DNA of 64,000 nucleotides from Streptomyces sp. YS415 (GCF_023544665.1 NZ_JAMJFL010000004.1:124001-188000), one strand, 5' to 3'; positions 7,603 to 17,432 are shown, counted from the stretch's first letter. Notes: generated by a model from the sequence alone, not told the origin. A program made the numbers and translations.

Positions 7603-8169
7603 ATGAAGAACATCGCACGCACGGTCCTGGTCGGCGTCGTCGCGCTCGTCATGGGCCTCACCCTCACCTCCTGCACCGACGACTCCAGTCAGGACAAGGA
7701 GAACAAGGCCAAGCAGGAGAACTACGACCACCTCGTGGCCCAGCAGCCGGCGGGCCGCATGGAGTACTCGCCCACCCGTGAAGCGATCAACCAGTGGATC
7801 AAGACGTGGGGCAAGCGGGGCAAGCTCTCGTATGTCTACATACAGAACGCCAAGGGCGAGTACGGGTACTTCATCATGAAGGGCCTTCCGGTGCCGCGCT
7901 GCAAGATGCTCACTCCCACCGAGCGCGTGGAGTCCTCCTCCGACGGTATCGCGGTCCTCCCGCAGCCCGGCATGGACGGCACCTACTCGTCGGGCTCCAC
8001 GTGCAACGCGTACTACGGCTTCGACGCCACGACGGGTGCGTACATGGAGTTCACGATCGGCACGAACCAGTCCTTCTTCCTCTTCGACAAGCCCATGACG
8101 ATGCCGGAGTACGCGAGCGCCAAGCAGTTGGGACCGACGTCGGTGAAGGACGTCGACAAGCAGCGCTGA
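7603..8169 (+). CDS. lipoprotein, 188 aa
   Basis: Lipoprotein signal peptide 'MKNIARTVLVGVVALVMGLT' followed by the lipobox LTSC (Cys at about residue 25). The mature part starts with a charged linker and has 'WIKTWGKRGKLSYVYIQNAK', 'YFIMKGLPVPRCKML' and a C-terminal region rich in aromatics. It looks like a small cell-surface protein; no family is recognised. ATG 7603 has GGAAGAGGA upstream; an upstream ATG at 7558 would overlap the previous gene and mask the signal peptide. A hairpin follows at 8198–8218. Confidence 0.8.
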   Translation: MKNIARTVLVGVVALVMGLTLTSCTDDSSQDKENKAKQENYDHLVAQQPAGRMEYSPTREAINQWIKTWGKRGKLSYVYIQNAKGEYGYFIMKGLPVPRCKMLTPTERVESSSDGIAVLPQPGMDGTYSSGSTCNAYYGFDATTGAYMEFTIGTNQSFFLFDKPMTMPEYASAKQLGPTSVKDVDKQR

Positions 8170-8197
8170 GCCCGGGCAAGGGCTCATTACAGGCCGG

Positions 8198-8218
8198 GCC
8201 GGGGGGTGACGCCCCGGC
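8198..8218 (+). terminator. hairpin after the lipoprotein gene
   Basis: GCCGGGG/CCCCGGC stem of 7 bp with a 7-base loop, 28 bp after the stop codon. A modest terminator candidate. Confidence 0.45.
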
Positions 8219-8320
8219 GCCGGGTCCGGCGTCGGGTCATGTGACGGGAAGTCAACCCCAGGGGTGCGAGAGGTCTAGACAGCTGTGGGAGGCCGTGCTG
8301 TCATACCGCTGTCACCCGAT

Positions 8321-8334
8321 TTCCAACGTTGAAA
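8321..8334. promoter_or_regulatory. LacI-type operator candidate upstream of the first GH2 gene
   Basis: TTCCAACGTTGAAA, a near-palindrome centred on CG with the core CAACGTTG perfect. It lies 58 bp upstream of the GH2 start. It aligns with sites upstream of the GH43 gene, the first LacI gene and the second carbohydrate island. Central CG in a palindrome is typical of LacI-family operators. Confidence 0.5.
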
Positions 8335-8391
8335 AGGCCCTGGCTCCGGCGCCCCCGTCCGGTCAGGGCCTCTGCGCAGAGGAAAGGTTCG

Positions 8392-11300
8392 ATGACACCA
8401 CACCGCACCCGTACCCGGACCCGAGCCAGATGGTGGGCGCTGCTCGCGGCGGCCGCCCTCACCCTGACCCCGGTGGGCCTGGTGCCCACCGCGACGGCCG
8501 CCGAGCAGCCGAGCAGCGTGTCGGCACCCCGGGCCGCTCAGGCCGCCGTCCAGACGCACGGCCTGAAGGGCGAGTACTTCAGCATGTCGGCGCCCGGCGC
8601 CCGCGACTTCGCCGAGCTGGGCGGCACCCTCCTGGACCCTCAGATCAACTTCTCCGGACTGACCAGCACCTTCGAGGAGTTGACCGGGCGGACGGAACAC
8701 ACCACCGCCCGGTGGACGGGAGAGTTGACCGCGCCCGCCACCGGCGACTACACCTTCCACGCCATCGGCGACAACGGCTTCCGCCTCTACATCGACGACG
8801 AGCCCGTCATCGACCACTGGGTGGGCGACTGGGACCGCGAACAGACCAGCGCTCCCGTCCGGTTGACCGCCGGGGAGCCGCACGACTTCCGCCTGGAGAT
8901 GTTCCAGGACACCGGCGGAGCCAACATGTTTCTGCGCTGGTCGACACCGACCCTGCCCAGACAGCTCGTGCCGATGTCGGCGTTCACCCCGCCGGACGGC
9001 TTCGAGGTCTACCCGGTCGAACCGTCCGTCGCCGCGGACGGCAAGCGCCTGCGCCTGCGCTTCGACGGCCGCGTGGGCGGACTACAGGCGGTCGAGGACC
9101 ACCTCAGGATCGAGGCGGACACCACCGCCATGCCCATCGGATCGGTCGCGCCCTACCCGGGCGACCACACCTCCCTGCTGGTCACGCTGACCGAACCGAT
9201 CCAGAAGAACCAACTGGTCCGGGTCTCCTACGACGGACAGGGCGGCCTCACCGTCGGCGGCGAGAGCGTGCCGAAGCTCATCCGCTACGCCGAGAACGCC
9301 TCCGCGCACCGGCTCACCACACCGTGGGGGGACAAGCTCGACAAGCAGCATCCGCTGCCCGAGTACCCGCGCCCGCAGCAGGTGCGGTCCGCCTGGAAGA
9401 ACCTCAACGGGCCCTGGCAGTTCAGCGCCGCCGAGGAGGGCGAGGAGCCGGTCTTCGGCAAACGCCTCGACGAGAAGATCATCGTGCCGTTCCCCGTGGA
9501 GTCCCAGCTGTCGGGTCTCGAGCGGCACGAGGACCACATGTTCTACCGCAGGCTCGTCGACGTCCCCCGGGACTGGAAGGTCGGCACCGGCAGCCGCGCC
9601 AACCGGCTGAAGCTCCACTTCGGCGCCGTGGACTACCGGGCCCGCGTGTACGTCAACGGCACCGAGGTCGCCGAACACACCGGCGGCTACACCGCCTTCA
9701 GCGCCGACATCACCGACGCGCTCAAGGGCACCGGCCCGCAGGAGATCGTCGTCGCGGTCACCGACACGGGCGGCGCGAACCAGCCCATGGGCAAGCAGTC
9801 CACGAACCCCGGCGGCATCTTCTACACCCAGACGTCCGGCATCTGGCAGACCGTCTGGATGGAACCCGTCGCACCCGCGTCCATCGACGACATCATCACC
9901 ACCCCCGACATCGACACCGGCACCCTCGCCCTGACGGTCGACTCCGACGACGCCTCCCCCACCGCCCGTGTGGAGGCCGTGGCCCGCGACGCCCGCGGCA
10001 CGGTCGTCGGCCGGGTCAGCGGACCGGCCGACGAGCGACTCACCCTGCCCGTGGCCGGACAGCACCTGTGGAGCCCGGACGACCCCTACCTCTACGACCT
10101 CGACGTCAAGCTCACCGACGGCAGGTCCACCGACCGGGTCGGCAGCTACTTCGGCATGCGCGAGGTCGGCATCGAGAAGGTCGGCGGCTTCAGCAAGCTC
10201 GTCCTCAACGGCAAGCCCGTCTTCTCCCTCGCCACCCTCGACCAGGGCTTCTGGCCGGACGGTCTGTACACCGCGCCCAGCGACGAGGCCCTCGCCTTCG
10301 ACCTCAAGGCGCACAAGAGGCTCGGCTTCAACGCCGTCCGCAAGCACATCAAGGTGGAACCGGACCGCTGGTTCTACCACGCTGACCGGCTCGGCCTGCT
10401 GGTCTGGCAGGACTTCGTCTCCGGCAACATCACCGACGAGACGGGCCAGAGGGCCTTCGTCGACCAGGGCCGGGAAATGATGCGGCAGCACCATGACTCG
10501 CCGTCCGTCGTCGGCTGGATCGTCTTCAACGAGGGCTGGGGCGAGTGGAGCCGCGAGGAGACCGGCCGCATCGCCGAGTCCGTCGAGGCCGCCGACCCGT
10601 CCCGGGTCGTGAACGCCCACAGCGGGGTCAACTGCTGCAATTCCAAGGGTGATTCGGGCAAGGGCCACATCATCGACCACCACGACTACAACAACACCGA
10701 CCCCGCCTTCCCCGACGAGGAGCGGGCCGCCATGGACGGCGAGCACGGCGGCTTCACCCTGCGCACCCCGGGACACATGTGGCCCGGCGCCCCGACCGTG
10801 ATCTACAGCGGTGTCACCACCAAGGAGGAGCTGACCCGCAAGTACGTCGATAACACCGAGCAGTTCTATCTCGCGCAGGCCGGCGCGGAGCTCTCCGGAT
10901 CGGTGTACACGCAGATCACCGACCTGGAGAACGAGCTCAACGGCCTGTACACGTACGACCGTCGTGAGATCAAGGTGGACCCGGCCCGGGTGCGGGACGT
11001 CAACCGCAAGGTGATCGCCGCGGGCGCCTCCGCGGGCTCGCAGAAGCCGCTGACCGGCGGCGGGCACTGGAGTCTGGACGAGAACACCGGCCCCACCGCC
11101 CAGGACCAGGGCCCCGCCGACCGGCCCCTCACCTTGCGCGAGGGCGCCTCCTGGACTTCCGGCGTCAGCGGCAGCGCGCTGCAGTTCGACGGCCAGAAGC
11201 AGTACGCCGCGACCGCCGGACCGGTGCTCGACACCACCGGCAGCTACTCCGTGGCGGCCTGGGTCCGGCTCGACCAACTCCCCGGCAACTACGCCACCGC

Positions 11301-11673
11301 GGTCAGCCAGGACTCCCGCGCCACCGCCAACTCCTTCTACCTCCAGTACGGGCGCGGCGCCTTCGCCTTCAGCACACCCGGCGAACGCCGCGCCCAGGCG
11401 CCCACCGCCCTGGAGACGGGCCGCTGGTACCACCTCGTCGGCGTCCGCGACGCCACCGGCAACGAGATCCGCCTGTACGTCGACGGCACGCTCGCGGCGA
11501 CCGCCACCGGCGGCGCCGCCCTCCCGAGCACCGGCCCGCTGACCGTGGGCCGCGCGCACTGGGACGGCTCGCAGGTCGACTTCTGGAACGGCGCGGTCGA
11601 CGAGGTCCACGCCTTCGACAAGGCACTGACAGCCGAGGAGGTGGGCGGCCTCTACGCCGACGAGAAGCCCTGA
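8392..11673 (+). CDS. secreted GH2 glycoside hydrolase with PA14 and LamG-like domains
   Basis: A 1,093-residue secreted enzyme. Order: Arg-rich signal peptide (about 1–37, ending near 'PTATAAEQ'), a PA14-like domain (about 55–200, 'GLKGEYFSMSAPGARDFAEL…DNGFRLYIDDEPVIDHW'), a linker domain (about 205–300), GH2 jelly-roll and immunoglobulin-like domains (about 310–590, 'HFGAVDYRARVYVNG'), the GH2 barrel (about 590–880), and a C-terminal LamG/concanavalin-like domain (about 895–1090). Acid/base Glu is predicted at 714 ('VFNEGWGEW') and the nucleophile at 784 ('GEHGG'). GH2 covers beta-galactosidases, beta-mannosidases and others; specificity is not settled. It is followed by a secreted GH2 paralogue and a convergent GH43 gene. 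Confidence 0.88.
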   Translation: MTPHRTRTRTRARWWALLAAAALTLTPVGLVPTATAAEQPSSVSAPRAAQAAVQTHGLKGEYFSMSAPGARDFAELGGTLLDPQINFSGLTSTFEELTGRTEHTTARWTGELTAPATGDYTFHAIGDNGFRLYIDDEPVIDHWVGDWDREQTSAPVRLTAGEPHDFRLEMFQDTGGANMFLRWSTPTLPRQLVPMSAFTPPDGFEVYPVEPSVAADGKRLRLRFDGRVGGLQAVEDHLRIEADTTAMPIGSVAPYPGDHTSLLVTLTEPIQKNQLVRVSYDGQGGLTVGGESVPKLIRYAENASAHRLTTPWGDKLDKQHPLPEYPRPQQVRSAWKNLNGPWQFSAAEEGEEPVFGKRLDEKIIVPFPVESQLSGLERHEDHMFYRRLVDVPRDWKVGTGSRANRLKLHFGAVDYRARVYVNGTEVAEHTGGYTAFSADITDALKGTGPQEIVVAVTDTGGANQPMGKQSTNPGGIFYTQTSGIWQTVWMEPVAPASIDDIITTPDIDTGTLALTVDSDDASPTARVEAVARDARGTVVGRVSGPADERLTLPVAGQHLWSPDDPYLYDLDVKLTDGRSTDRVGSYFGMREVGIEKVGGFSKLVLNGKPVFSLATLDQGFWPDGLYTAPSDEALAFDLKAHKRLGFNAVRKHIKVEPDRWFYHADRLGLLVWQDFVSGNITDETGQRAFVDQGREMMRQHHDSPSVVGWIVFNEGWGEWSREETGRIAESVEAADPSRVVNAHSGVNCCNSKGDSGKGHIIDHHDYNNTDPAFPDEERAAMDGEHGGFTLRTPGHMWPGAPTVIYSGVTTKEELTRKYVDNTEQFYLAQAGAELSGSVYTQITDLENELNGLYTYDRREIKVDPARVRDVNRKVIAAGASAGSQKPLTGGGHWSLDENTGPTAQDQGPADRPLTLREGASWTSGVSGSALQFDGQKQYAATAGPVLDTTGSYSVAAWVRLDQLPGNYATAVSQDSRATANSFYLQYGRGAFAFSTPGERRAQAPTALETGRWYHLVGVRDATGNEIRLYVDGTLAATATGGAALPSTGPLTVGRAHWDGSQVDFWNGAVDEVHAFDKALTAEEVGGLYADEKP

Positions 11674-11695
11674 CCGGCAGCAGCGCACAGGAAAC

Positions 11696-11734
11696 GGTTC
11701 CGGTGGCAAGAGGCCACCTCCTGCCACCGGAACC
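11696..11734 (+). terminator. terminator-like hairpin between the two secreted GH2 genes
   Basis: Thirteen perfect pairs (11696–11708 with 11722–11734) and a 13-base loop, 22 bp after the first GH2 stop. It should reduce read-through into the second GH2 gene, which then needs its own promoter, or tune relative expression. Confidence 0.65.
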
Positions 11735-11797
11735 CCCCGGCGGGGTCTCCCACTCGCCTTCGCACCCCCCTCGCTCACTCCGCCCTGGAGGAGTTCG

Positions 11798-14629
11798 ATG
11801 CGCCGCATCATTGCCTGCCTGGCGGCCCTGTTGACGATGACCGGAGGCTTACTCGTCTCCGGCACCACCACCGCCAACGCCGCCATCACCCCCAAGACAC
11901 CACCGCTGACCACCCCGTGGACCGGTCAGGTGTCCACCAGCAATCCCCTGCCGGACTATCCCCGGCCGCAGCTGACCAGACCGGACTGGCAGTCCCTCAA
12001 CGGGGAGTGGCAGTTCCTCAACCCGCCCACCGACAGCTCGGGCAACGTCAACCGCAACGCCGCTCCCCCGGTCGGCCAGACCCTGCCCGAACGCATCCTG
12101 GTGCCCTATCCGGTGGAGTCGGCGCTGTCCGGCATCATGCGCAACGACAACCGCGACCTGATGTTCTACAAGCGCACCTTCACGGTCCCGCAGAGCTGGG
12201 TCGGCCAACGGGTCCAACTGCACTTCGGCGCCGTCGACTACGAGGCCACGGTGTGGGTCAACGGCACCCAGGTCACCACCCACAAGGGCGGCTACGACCG
12301 CTTCGAGGCCGACATCACCCCGCAGCTGAACGGCGGCACGAACGAACTGATCGTCCGCGTCTACGACCCCACCGACGGGCGGGGCGAGAAGCAGCCGGTG
12401 GGCAAGCAGGTGAACAACCCCGGCGGCATCTTCTACACCCCCTCCTCCGGCATCTGGCAGACGGTGTGGATGGAGCCCACCCCCGCGTCCTCGATCTACT
12501 CCGTGGACATCGTGCCGAACCTCTCGGACAACACCGCCCGCGTCCGCGTGTTCACCCGCGGGAACGTCGGCGGCCACAGCGTCCTGGCCGAGGCGATGTC
12601 GGGCTCCCAGGTGGTGGGCAGCTCGACCGGCGGCTTCACCGAGTTCTCCGTGCCCGTACCGAATGCACGCCGCTGGTCACCCGACGACCCCTTCCTGTAC
12701 GACCTGCGGGTCACCCTGCGCGATGCCGCCGGCAACCCGGTCGACCGGGTCACCGGCTACTTCGGCATGCGCGAGATCGGCAAGAAGATGCTCAACGGGG
12801 TCATGCGCCCCACCCTGAACGGCGATTTCGTCTTCCAGATCGGCACCCTCGACCAGGGGTTCTGGCCGGACGGCCTGTACACCGCGCCCACCGACGCGGC
12901 CCTCGCCTTCGACGTGCAGAAGCACAAGGACCTGGGCTTCAACATGGTGCGCAAGCACATCAAGGCAGAGCCCGCGCGCTGGTACTACCACGCCGACCGG
13001 CTCGGGCTGCTGGTGTGGCAGGACATCCCCTCCACGCCCGCGTCCGACCAGAGCCGCACCCCGGCACAGATCGCGCAGTTCGAGACCGAGGCCCGCGAGA
13101 TCATCGACGAGCACCGCTTCTCCCCGGCCGTGGTCACCTACGTCCCGTTCAACGAGGGCTGGGGCGAGTGGGACCTCGCCGCCACCCGGCGCGTCACCAC
13201 CGACCTGGAGAACTACGACCCGACCCGGCTGATGAACCCGCACAGCGGCTTCAACTGCTGTGCCTCCAGGGGCGACCCCGGCACCGGTGACATCATCGAC
13301 TGGCACGTCTACACCGGCCCGGACGCCCCACGCCCGTCGGCCACCCGGATCTCCGTGCTGGGCGAGTTCGGCGGCATCGGTCTGCGCACCCCGGGCCACG
13401 AGTACAGCCCCAACGGCCAGTTCTTCGCCTACGAGCAGGTCTCGAGCCGCGAGCAGCTGAACGACCGCTACACCGGCATGGTCCGCGACGCACAGCAGCT
13501 CATGACCACCAAGGGCCTGTCCGCCTACGTCTACACCGAGATCACCGACGTCGAAGGCGAGTACAACGGACTGTTCACCTACGACCGGCAGGTGCAGAAG
13601 GTCGACACCGGGCAGTTGCGCTCGGCCCACGGCGCACTCATCCGCGCCTCACGCAACCTCAACGCCCCGGTCCCACTCACCCTCGGGCACGTCCGCTCCT
13701 TCAAGGTGACCACGCCGGGCTTCACCGACCGCTACCTGCGGCACGCCGACTCCCTGGTCCGCACCGACGTGCTCAGCACCGCCTCCGGTGACGGCGCCCG
13801 CCAGGACGCCTCCTTCCGCACGGTCACCGGACTGGCCGACCCGCGCTGCTACTCCTTCGAGTCGGTCAACCAGCCCGGACGCTATCTGCGCCACGCCAAT
13901 AGCCGGGTACGCATCGACGCGGACACCGGCGGCCCGTTCACCGCGGACGCCACTTGGTGCAGCCGGGCCGGCCTCGCCGCGGGCGGCACGTCCTTCGAGT
14001 CGCTCAACCACCCCGGCCACTACCTGAGGCACTACGCGGACAACGTGTACCTCGCCCGCAGCGGCGGCCCCAACGCCTGGGACACCTCCGCCTCCTTCGC
14101 CGCCGACGCCACCTGGAACACCGGCGACCCGGCCCTGTGGCGCAGTTCCGCACTGCTGCCCACCGACGTACGGCGGTCGCTGCGGGTGACCACCTGGGGC
14201 CACACCAACCGCTACCTGAGGCACGCCGACAGCCTCGCCCGCACCGACATCGTCGACGCGGGCAGCAGCGCGCTGCTCAAGCAGGACGCGACGTACACCG
14301 TGCGGCGCGGGCTCGCCGACTCCTCCTGCTACTCGTTCGAGTCGGTGAACTATCCGGGCCAGTTCCTGCGGCACGCTGCCAGCCGGGTGCGCAACTCGCC
14401 CGACGACGGCTCGGCGCTGTTCCGTCAGGACGCCACGTTCTGCGCCCGCCCGGGGATCGGCGGGACGGGTGTCACCTTCGAGTCGATCAACATCCCCGGT
14501 TCGTTCCTGCGGCATCACGCCTCGCAGGTGTACATCGCCTCCGGCAACGGCAGCGGTGACGTCTTCGACCGTCCGCAGACCCTGACCGCCGACAGCAGTT
14601 GGGACCTCGCGGCACCGTGGGCGCCCTGA
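11798..14629 (+). CDS. secreted GH2 glycoside hydrolase with two AbfB-type (CBM42) domains
   Basis: A 943-residue secreted enzyme starting at ATG 11798 after GGAGGAG. Signal peptide about 1–29 ('SGTTTANAA'). The GH2 portion (about 35–620) is paralogous to the preceding protein, sharing 'LNGEWQFL', 'HFGAVDYEATVWVNG', 'GIFYTPSSGIWQTVWMEP' and 'RKHIKAEPARWYYHADRLGL'. Predicted acid/base Glu 453 ('PFNEGWGEW') and nucleophile Glu 523 ('GEFGG'). The C-terminus holds two AbfB-like beta-trefoils (about 627–785 and 790–940) with repeated 'FESVNQPGRYLRHA'-type units. AbfB/CBM42 domains bind arabinofuranose side chains, so an arabinose-decorated substrate is inferred. Confidence 0.88.
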   Translation: MRRIIACLAALLTMTGGLLVSGTTTANAAITPKTPPLTTPWTGQVSTSNPLPDYPRPQLTRPDWQSLNGEWQFLNPPTDSSGNVNRNAAPPVGQTLPERILVPYPVESALSGIMRNDNRDLMFYKRTFTVPQSWVGQRVQLHFGAVDYEATVWVNGTQVTTHKGGYDRFEADITPQLNGGTNELIVRVYDPTDGRGEKQPVGKQVNNPGGIFYTPSSGIWQTVWMEPTPASSIYSVDIVPNLSDNTARVRVFTRGNVGGHSVLAEAMSGSQVVGSSTGGFTEFSVPVPNARRWSPDDPFLYDLRVTLRDAAGNPVDRVTGYFGMREIGKKMLNGVMRPTLNGDFVFQIGTLDQGFWPDGLYTAPTDAALAFDVQKHKDLGFNMVRKHIKAEPARWYYHADRLGLLVWQDIPSTPASDQSRTPAQIAQFETEAREIIDEHRFSPAVVTYVPFNEGWGEWDLAATRRVTTDLENYDPTRLMNPHSGFNCCASRGDPGTGDIIDWHVYTGPDAPRPSATRISVLGEFGGIGLRTPGHEYSPNGQFFAYEQVSSREQLNDRYTGMVRDAQQLMTTKGLSAYVYTEITDVEGEYNGLFTYDRQVQKVDTGQLRSAHGALIRASRNLNAPVPLTLGHVRSFKVTTPGFTDRYLRHADSLVRTDVLSTASGDGARQDASFRTVTGLADPRCYSFESVNQPGRYLRHANSRVRIDADTGGPFTADATWCSRAGLAAGGTSFESLNHPGHYLRHYADNVYLARSGGPNAWDTSASFAADATWNTGDPALWRSSALLPTDVRRSLRVTTWGHTNRYLRHADSLARTDIVDAGSSALLKQDATYTVRRGLADSSCYSFESVNYPGQFLRHAASRVRNSPDDGSALFRQDATFCARPGIGGTGVTFESINIPGSFLRHHASQVYIASGNGSGDVFDRPQTLTADSSWDLAAPWAP

Positions 14630-14640
14630 TCGACCCGTGA

Positions 14641-14671
14641 CTCCCCGAGGGGCATCGGGCCGCTCGGGGAG
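14641..14671. terminator. bidirectional terminator between convergent GH2 and GH43 genes
   Basis: CTCCCCGAG (14641–14649) pairs perfectly with CTCGGGGAG (14663–14671), with a 13-base loop. It sits in the 49-bp gap between the two stop codons and can serve both genes. Confidence 0.65.
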
Positions 14672-14678
14672 CAGTTGG

Positions 14679-16181
14679 TCACTGCGCCGGGCCCACCGCC
14701 ACGTTGTCGAAGGAGGCGGCGGCGTCGAAGACTCGGACTCCGTTCGCGCCGCTGCGGTAGGTGCCGTCGGTGACGGAGATCCTTGGCGTCGTCATGTCGT
14801 CGACGTACACGTTGATCGAGGAACCGACGGCCGTGACGCGCAGCCGGTGGGTCGAGCCGGGGGCGATCGGCATCCGGGCGCTGCCCAGCTCGGTCCAGTT
14901 GTCGTTCGCCCGGCCCAGGACCACCTTGCCGCTGGGGCTGATCCCGGCGTAGTAGCCCGAATAGCTGTCCCAGCCGACCGACGGCCGGGTCACCCGGAAG
15001 GTCAGGCCGGCGTCGCCGCCGCCCGAGGTGAGCGTGACGTCGGCGTCCTGGGTGAAGTCGGCGAAGTTCGTGTCGAGCAGTGCCTTGCTGCCCAGAGACT
15101 GGTTCACGCGGTAGCGCCCGTCACCGGCCGACCAGGTTCCGCCGTAGGTCCTCCAGCCCAGCGCGTTGCCGTCGGCGAAGTTGTCCTTCACCTGCATCTG
15201 CACCCGGCGGATGGTTCCGTCGGCGTTGAAGTACAGGCGGTCATAGGCGAGTTGGCGGTGGTTACCGTCGGTCTCGCTGAGCGGGCGGCGGTGATAGACG
15301 ATGTACCAGACGTCGGTGCCGGGGACGTTGACGACGGAGTGGTGGCCGGATCCCCGGGCGACGGCGGGGTCCTGGGCGAGGACCTTGTCGAGTTTGCGGA
15401 AGGGGCCGGTGGGCGAGTCGGACATGGCGTACGACACCGAGTAGTCCGGGCCGGTCCAGCCGCCCTCGGACCACATCAGGTAGTACCTGCCGTTGCGTTT
15501 GAACATGAAGGAGCCCTCGGTGTAGTTCTCCGGGGTGATCTCCTTGTAGGTCGTCCCGTCGGCGAAGGTGCCGAGGCTCGTCATGTCCGGGTTGAGCTTG
15601 ACCACGTTGGCGTGGTGCCAGCCGCCGTAGTACATGTACGCCTGGCCGTCGTCGTCGATGAAGACGTCCTGGTCGATGGGCTGGGCGCCGTTGTGGAACT
15701 GCGAGATCAGCGGTCGGCCGAGCGCGTCCTTGTAGGGGCCCTCGGGCTTGTCCGCGACGGCGACGCCGATGCCGCCGAGCTGGGAGTTGCTCTGGATGTC
15801 GTTGGCGGCGAAGTACAGGTAGTACTTGCCGTTGCGTTTCACCGGCGCCGGGGCCCACAGGGCGTACTTGGCCCAGGAGACGTTCGCCGTGGACAGCACG
15901 TTCGGGTGCTTGGTCCAGTTGACCAGGTCGGTGGAGGAGAACGCGTCGAGGTACGTCTGCTCGGAGTAGCTCTTGGAGGTGGTCGGGTAGACCCAGTAGC
16001 GCCCGTCGTAGATCTCGGTGTCGGGATCGGCGTACCAGCCGTCGACGAAGGGGTTGCCCGCCTCGGACGTGCCGTACACGGGGGCGGCGACGGCGGTGGA
16101 GGGCGAGAGCATCGCGAGGAGCCCGCCGACGAGCAGCGAGGCACAGGACTTGGCGAGGAACCCGGTCGATCGTGTGGTCAT
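14679..16181 (-). CDS. secreted GH43 glycoside hydrolase
   Basis: A 500-residue secreted enzyme with a signal peptide of about 33 residues ending 'PSTAVAAP'. The five-bladed propeller covers about 40–335. Predicted GH43 catalytic residues are Asp52 (base, 'WYADPDTEIYDG'), Asp170 (pKa modulator, 'PIDQDVFIDDDG') and Glu222 (acid, 'NYTEGSFMFKRNG'). The C-terminal part (about 340–500) is a beta-sandwich like those bound to GH43 xylosidases and arabinanases. The family mostly cleaves arabinofuranosyl, xylosyl or galactosyl bonds. GGAGGT precedes ATG 16181. It converges on the secreted GH2 genes and lies downstream of the LacI gene on the same strand. Confidence 0.9.
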   Translation of the reverse strand: MTTRSTGFLAKSCASLLVGGLLAMLSPSTAVAAPVYGTSEAGNPFVDGWYADPDTEIYDGRYWVYPTTSKSYSEQTYLDAFSSTDLVNWTKHPNVLSTANVSWAKYALWAPAPVKRNGKYYLYFAANDIQSNSQLGGIGVAVADKPEGPYKDALGRPLISQFHNGAQPIDQDVFIDDDGQAYMYYGGWHHANVVKLNPDMTSLGTFADGTTYKEITPENYTEGSFMFKRNGRYYLMWSEGGWTGPDYSVSYAMSDSPTGPFRKLDKVLAQDPAVARGSGHHSVVNVPGTDVWYIVYHRRPLSETDGNHRQLAYDRLYFNADGTIRRVQMQVKDNFADGNALGWRTYGGTWSAGDGRYRVNQSLGSKALLDTNFADFTQDADVTLTSGGGDAGLTFRVTRPSVGWDSYSGYYAGISPSGKVVLGRANDNWTELGSARMPIAPGSTHRLRVTAVGSSINVYVDDMTTPRISVTDGTYRSGANGVRVFDAAASFDNVAVGPAQ

Positions 16182-16325
16182 GGCTGGACCTCCGAGAGTG
16201 GGGGGACCGCATGTCGCTGCGGGCTGCGCATGGCCGGGACCGGACGCGGCGGCCGGGGGGAGGCACGGCTGCCGCGTCCGGGGCTCGTCACATCAGGTGC
16301 CGTCTGCGACCCAGCCACGAGGTTC

Positions 16326-16339
16326 TTACATCGTTGGAA
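16326..16339. promoter_or_regulatory. LacI-type operator candidate upstream of the GH43 gene
   Basis: TTCCAACGATGTAA read on the minus strand (TTACATCGTTGGAA on plus). One half equals the site before the first GH2 gene (TTCCAACG) and the other equals the palindromic site of the second island (CGATGTAA). It lies 145 bp upstream of the GH43 start. Confidence 0.5.
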
Positions 16340-16415
16340 GGATGCTGTAAACCCCCTGTGCACACGCCTTCGCCCACGGCGCCCGGGCAAGAGGCCGGCG
16401 GCGACGGGCCCCGGC

Positions 16416-17432
16416 TCACCCCTGCGAGCGCCCCAGCGTGCTTTCCCGCCGCACCAGGCGGTAGTCCGCCCACACCCGGCGCGGCTCGGGCGGCGGCCCG
16501 TCGCCGAGCCGGGCCAGCACCGACTCCACCGCCAGCCGGCCGATGGCCTCCTTGTCCGGTGACACCGAGGTGAGCGTCACCGCGCCGAACCGCCCCTCGA
16601 CCACGTCGTCGAAGCCGACGAGCGCGATGTCCTCGGGCACCCGCAGCCCGCGTTCGTGCAGGACCCGCATCGCGCCGATGGCCATCGGGTCGTTGTAGGC
16701 GAAGACCGCGTCCGGGCACCGGCCGGAGTCCAGGATGCGCGCCATGGCCGCCGCCCCGTCCGCGTGGCCCCAGCCGTCGGTGGCCGCCACCAGCGCGTCG
16801 TCGGCGGGCAGTCCGGCGGCGGAGAGTTCCTCCCGCCAGCCCCGCACGCGCAGTTGGGCCGGTTCGCTGCGACCGCGCCGCGCACCGATGAACGCCACCT
16901 CCCGCCGCCCCAGGTCCAGGAGGTGGCGCACCGCGGCGCGGGCGGCCGCCACGTTGTCGATGGCGATGTGGTCGTAGGGCAGGTCGTAGTCCCGTTCGCC
17001 GAGCAGCACCAGCGGGACGGGCTCGGACTGGTCGCGCAGGTCCTCGGCCTCCAGCTCGATGGGGCTGAGGATGAGACCGTCGATGACCCTTGCCCGGAAG
17101 CCCTGGCTGACCAGGACTTCCTGCTCGCGCCGGCCGCCGGTGTGGTCGAGCAGGACGATGTAGTCGTGGGCCGCGGCGGCGTCGATGACGGCGGCGGCGA
17201 GTTCGGCGAAGTAGGGGTTGCCGAGTTCGGGCAGGGCGAGCGCGATGATGCCCGTGCGTCCTTTGCGCAGATGCCGGGCGGTGAGGTTGGGCCGGTAGCC
17301 GAGCGCGTCGATGGACCGCTGGACGCGTTCGCGCATGGCCGGTGTGACGTGCTGGTAGTTGTTCACCACGTTGGAGACGGTCTTGATCGAGACCCCCGCG
17401 TGCGCGGCAACGTCCTTGAGGCTGACCCGCAC
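16416..17432 (-). CDS. LacI-family transcriptional regulator (first copy)
   Basis: A 338-residue regulator with GTG start at 17432, AAGGGA upstream, and the N-terminal helix-turn-helix 'LKDVAAHAGVSIKTVSNVVN'. The hinge helix lies near residues 48–60. The periplasmic-binding-like sensor domain follows ('IIALALPELGNPYFAELAAAV', 'DGLILSP', 'YNDPMAIGAMRVLHERG', 'ALVGFDDV'). It probably represses the GH43 and GH2 genes until a sugar ligand binds. It is paralogous to the LacI at 34636–35649, including the recognition helix (KTVSNV in both). A CG-centred operator candidate lies about 100 bp upstream of its start. Confidence 0.92.
   Translation of the reverse strand: MRVSLKDVAAHAGVSIKTVSNVVNNYQHVTPAMRERVQRSIDALGYRPNLTARHLRKGRTGIIALALPELGNPYFAELAAAVIDAAAAHDYIVLLDHTGGRREQEVLVSQGFRARVIDGLILSPIELEAEDLRDQSEPVPLVLLGERDYDLPYDHIAIDNVAAARAAVRHLLDLGRREVAFIGARRGRSEPAQLRVRGWREELSAAGLPADDALVAATDGWGHADGAAAMARILDSGRCPDAVFAYNDPMAIGAMRVLHERGLRVPEDIALVGFDDVVEGRFGAVTLTSVSPDKEAIGRLAVESVLARLGDGPPPEPRRVWADYRLVRRESTLGRSQG

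Noticed and set aside
11690-11701. GGAAACGGTTCC as another LacI operator
   Set aside because: Symmetric, but it overlaps the stem of a 13-bp terminator-like hairpin and does not match the CG-centred family.
9082-11913. Very long open frame on the minus strand opposite the secreted GH2 gene
   Set aside because: High GC makes antisense frames open; the product is Gly/Val/Ala-rich without domain signatures, and the plus-strand frame carries clear catalytic motifs.
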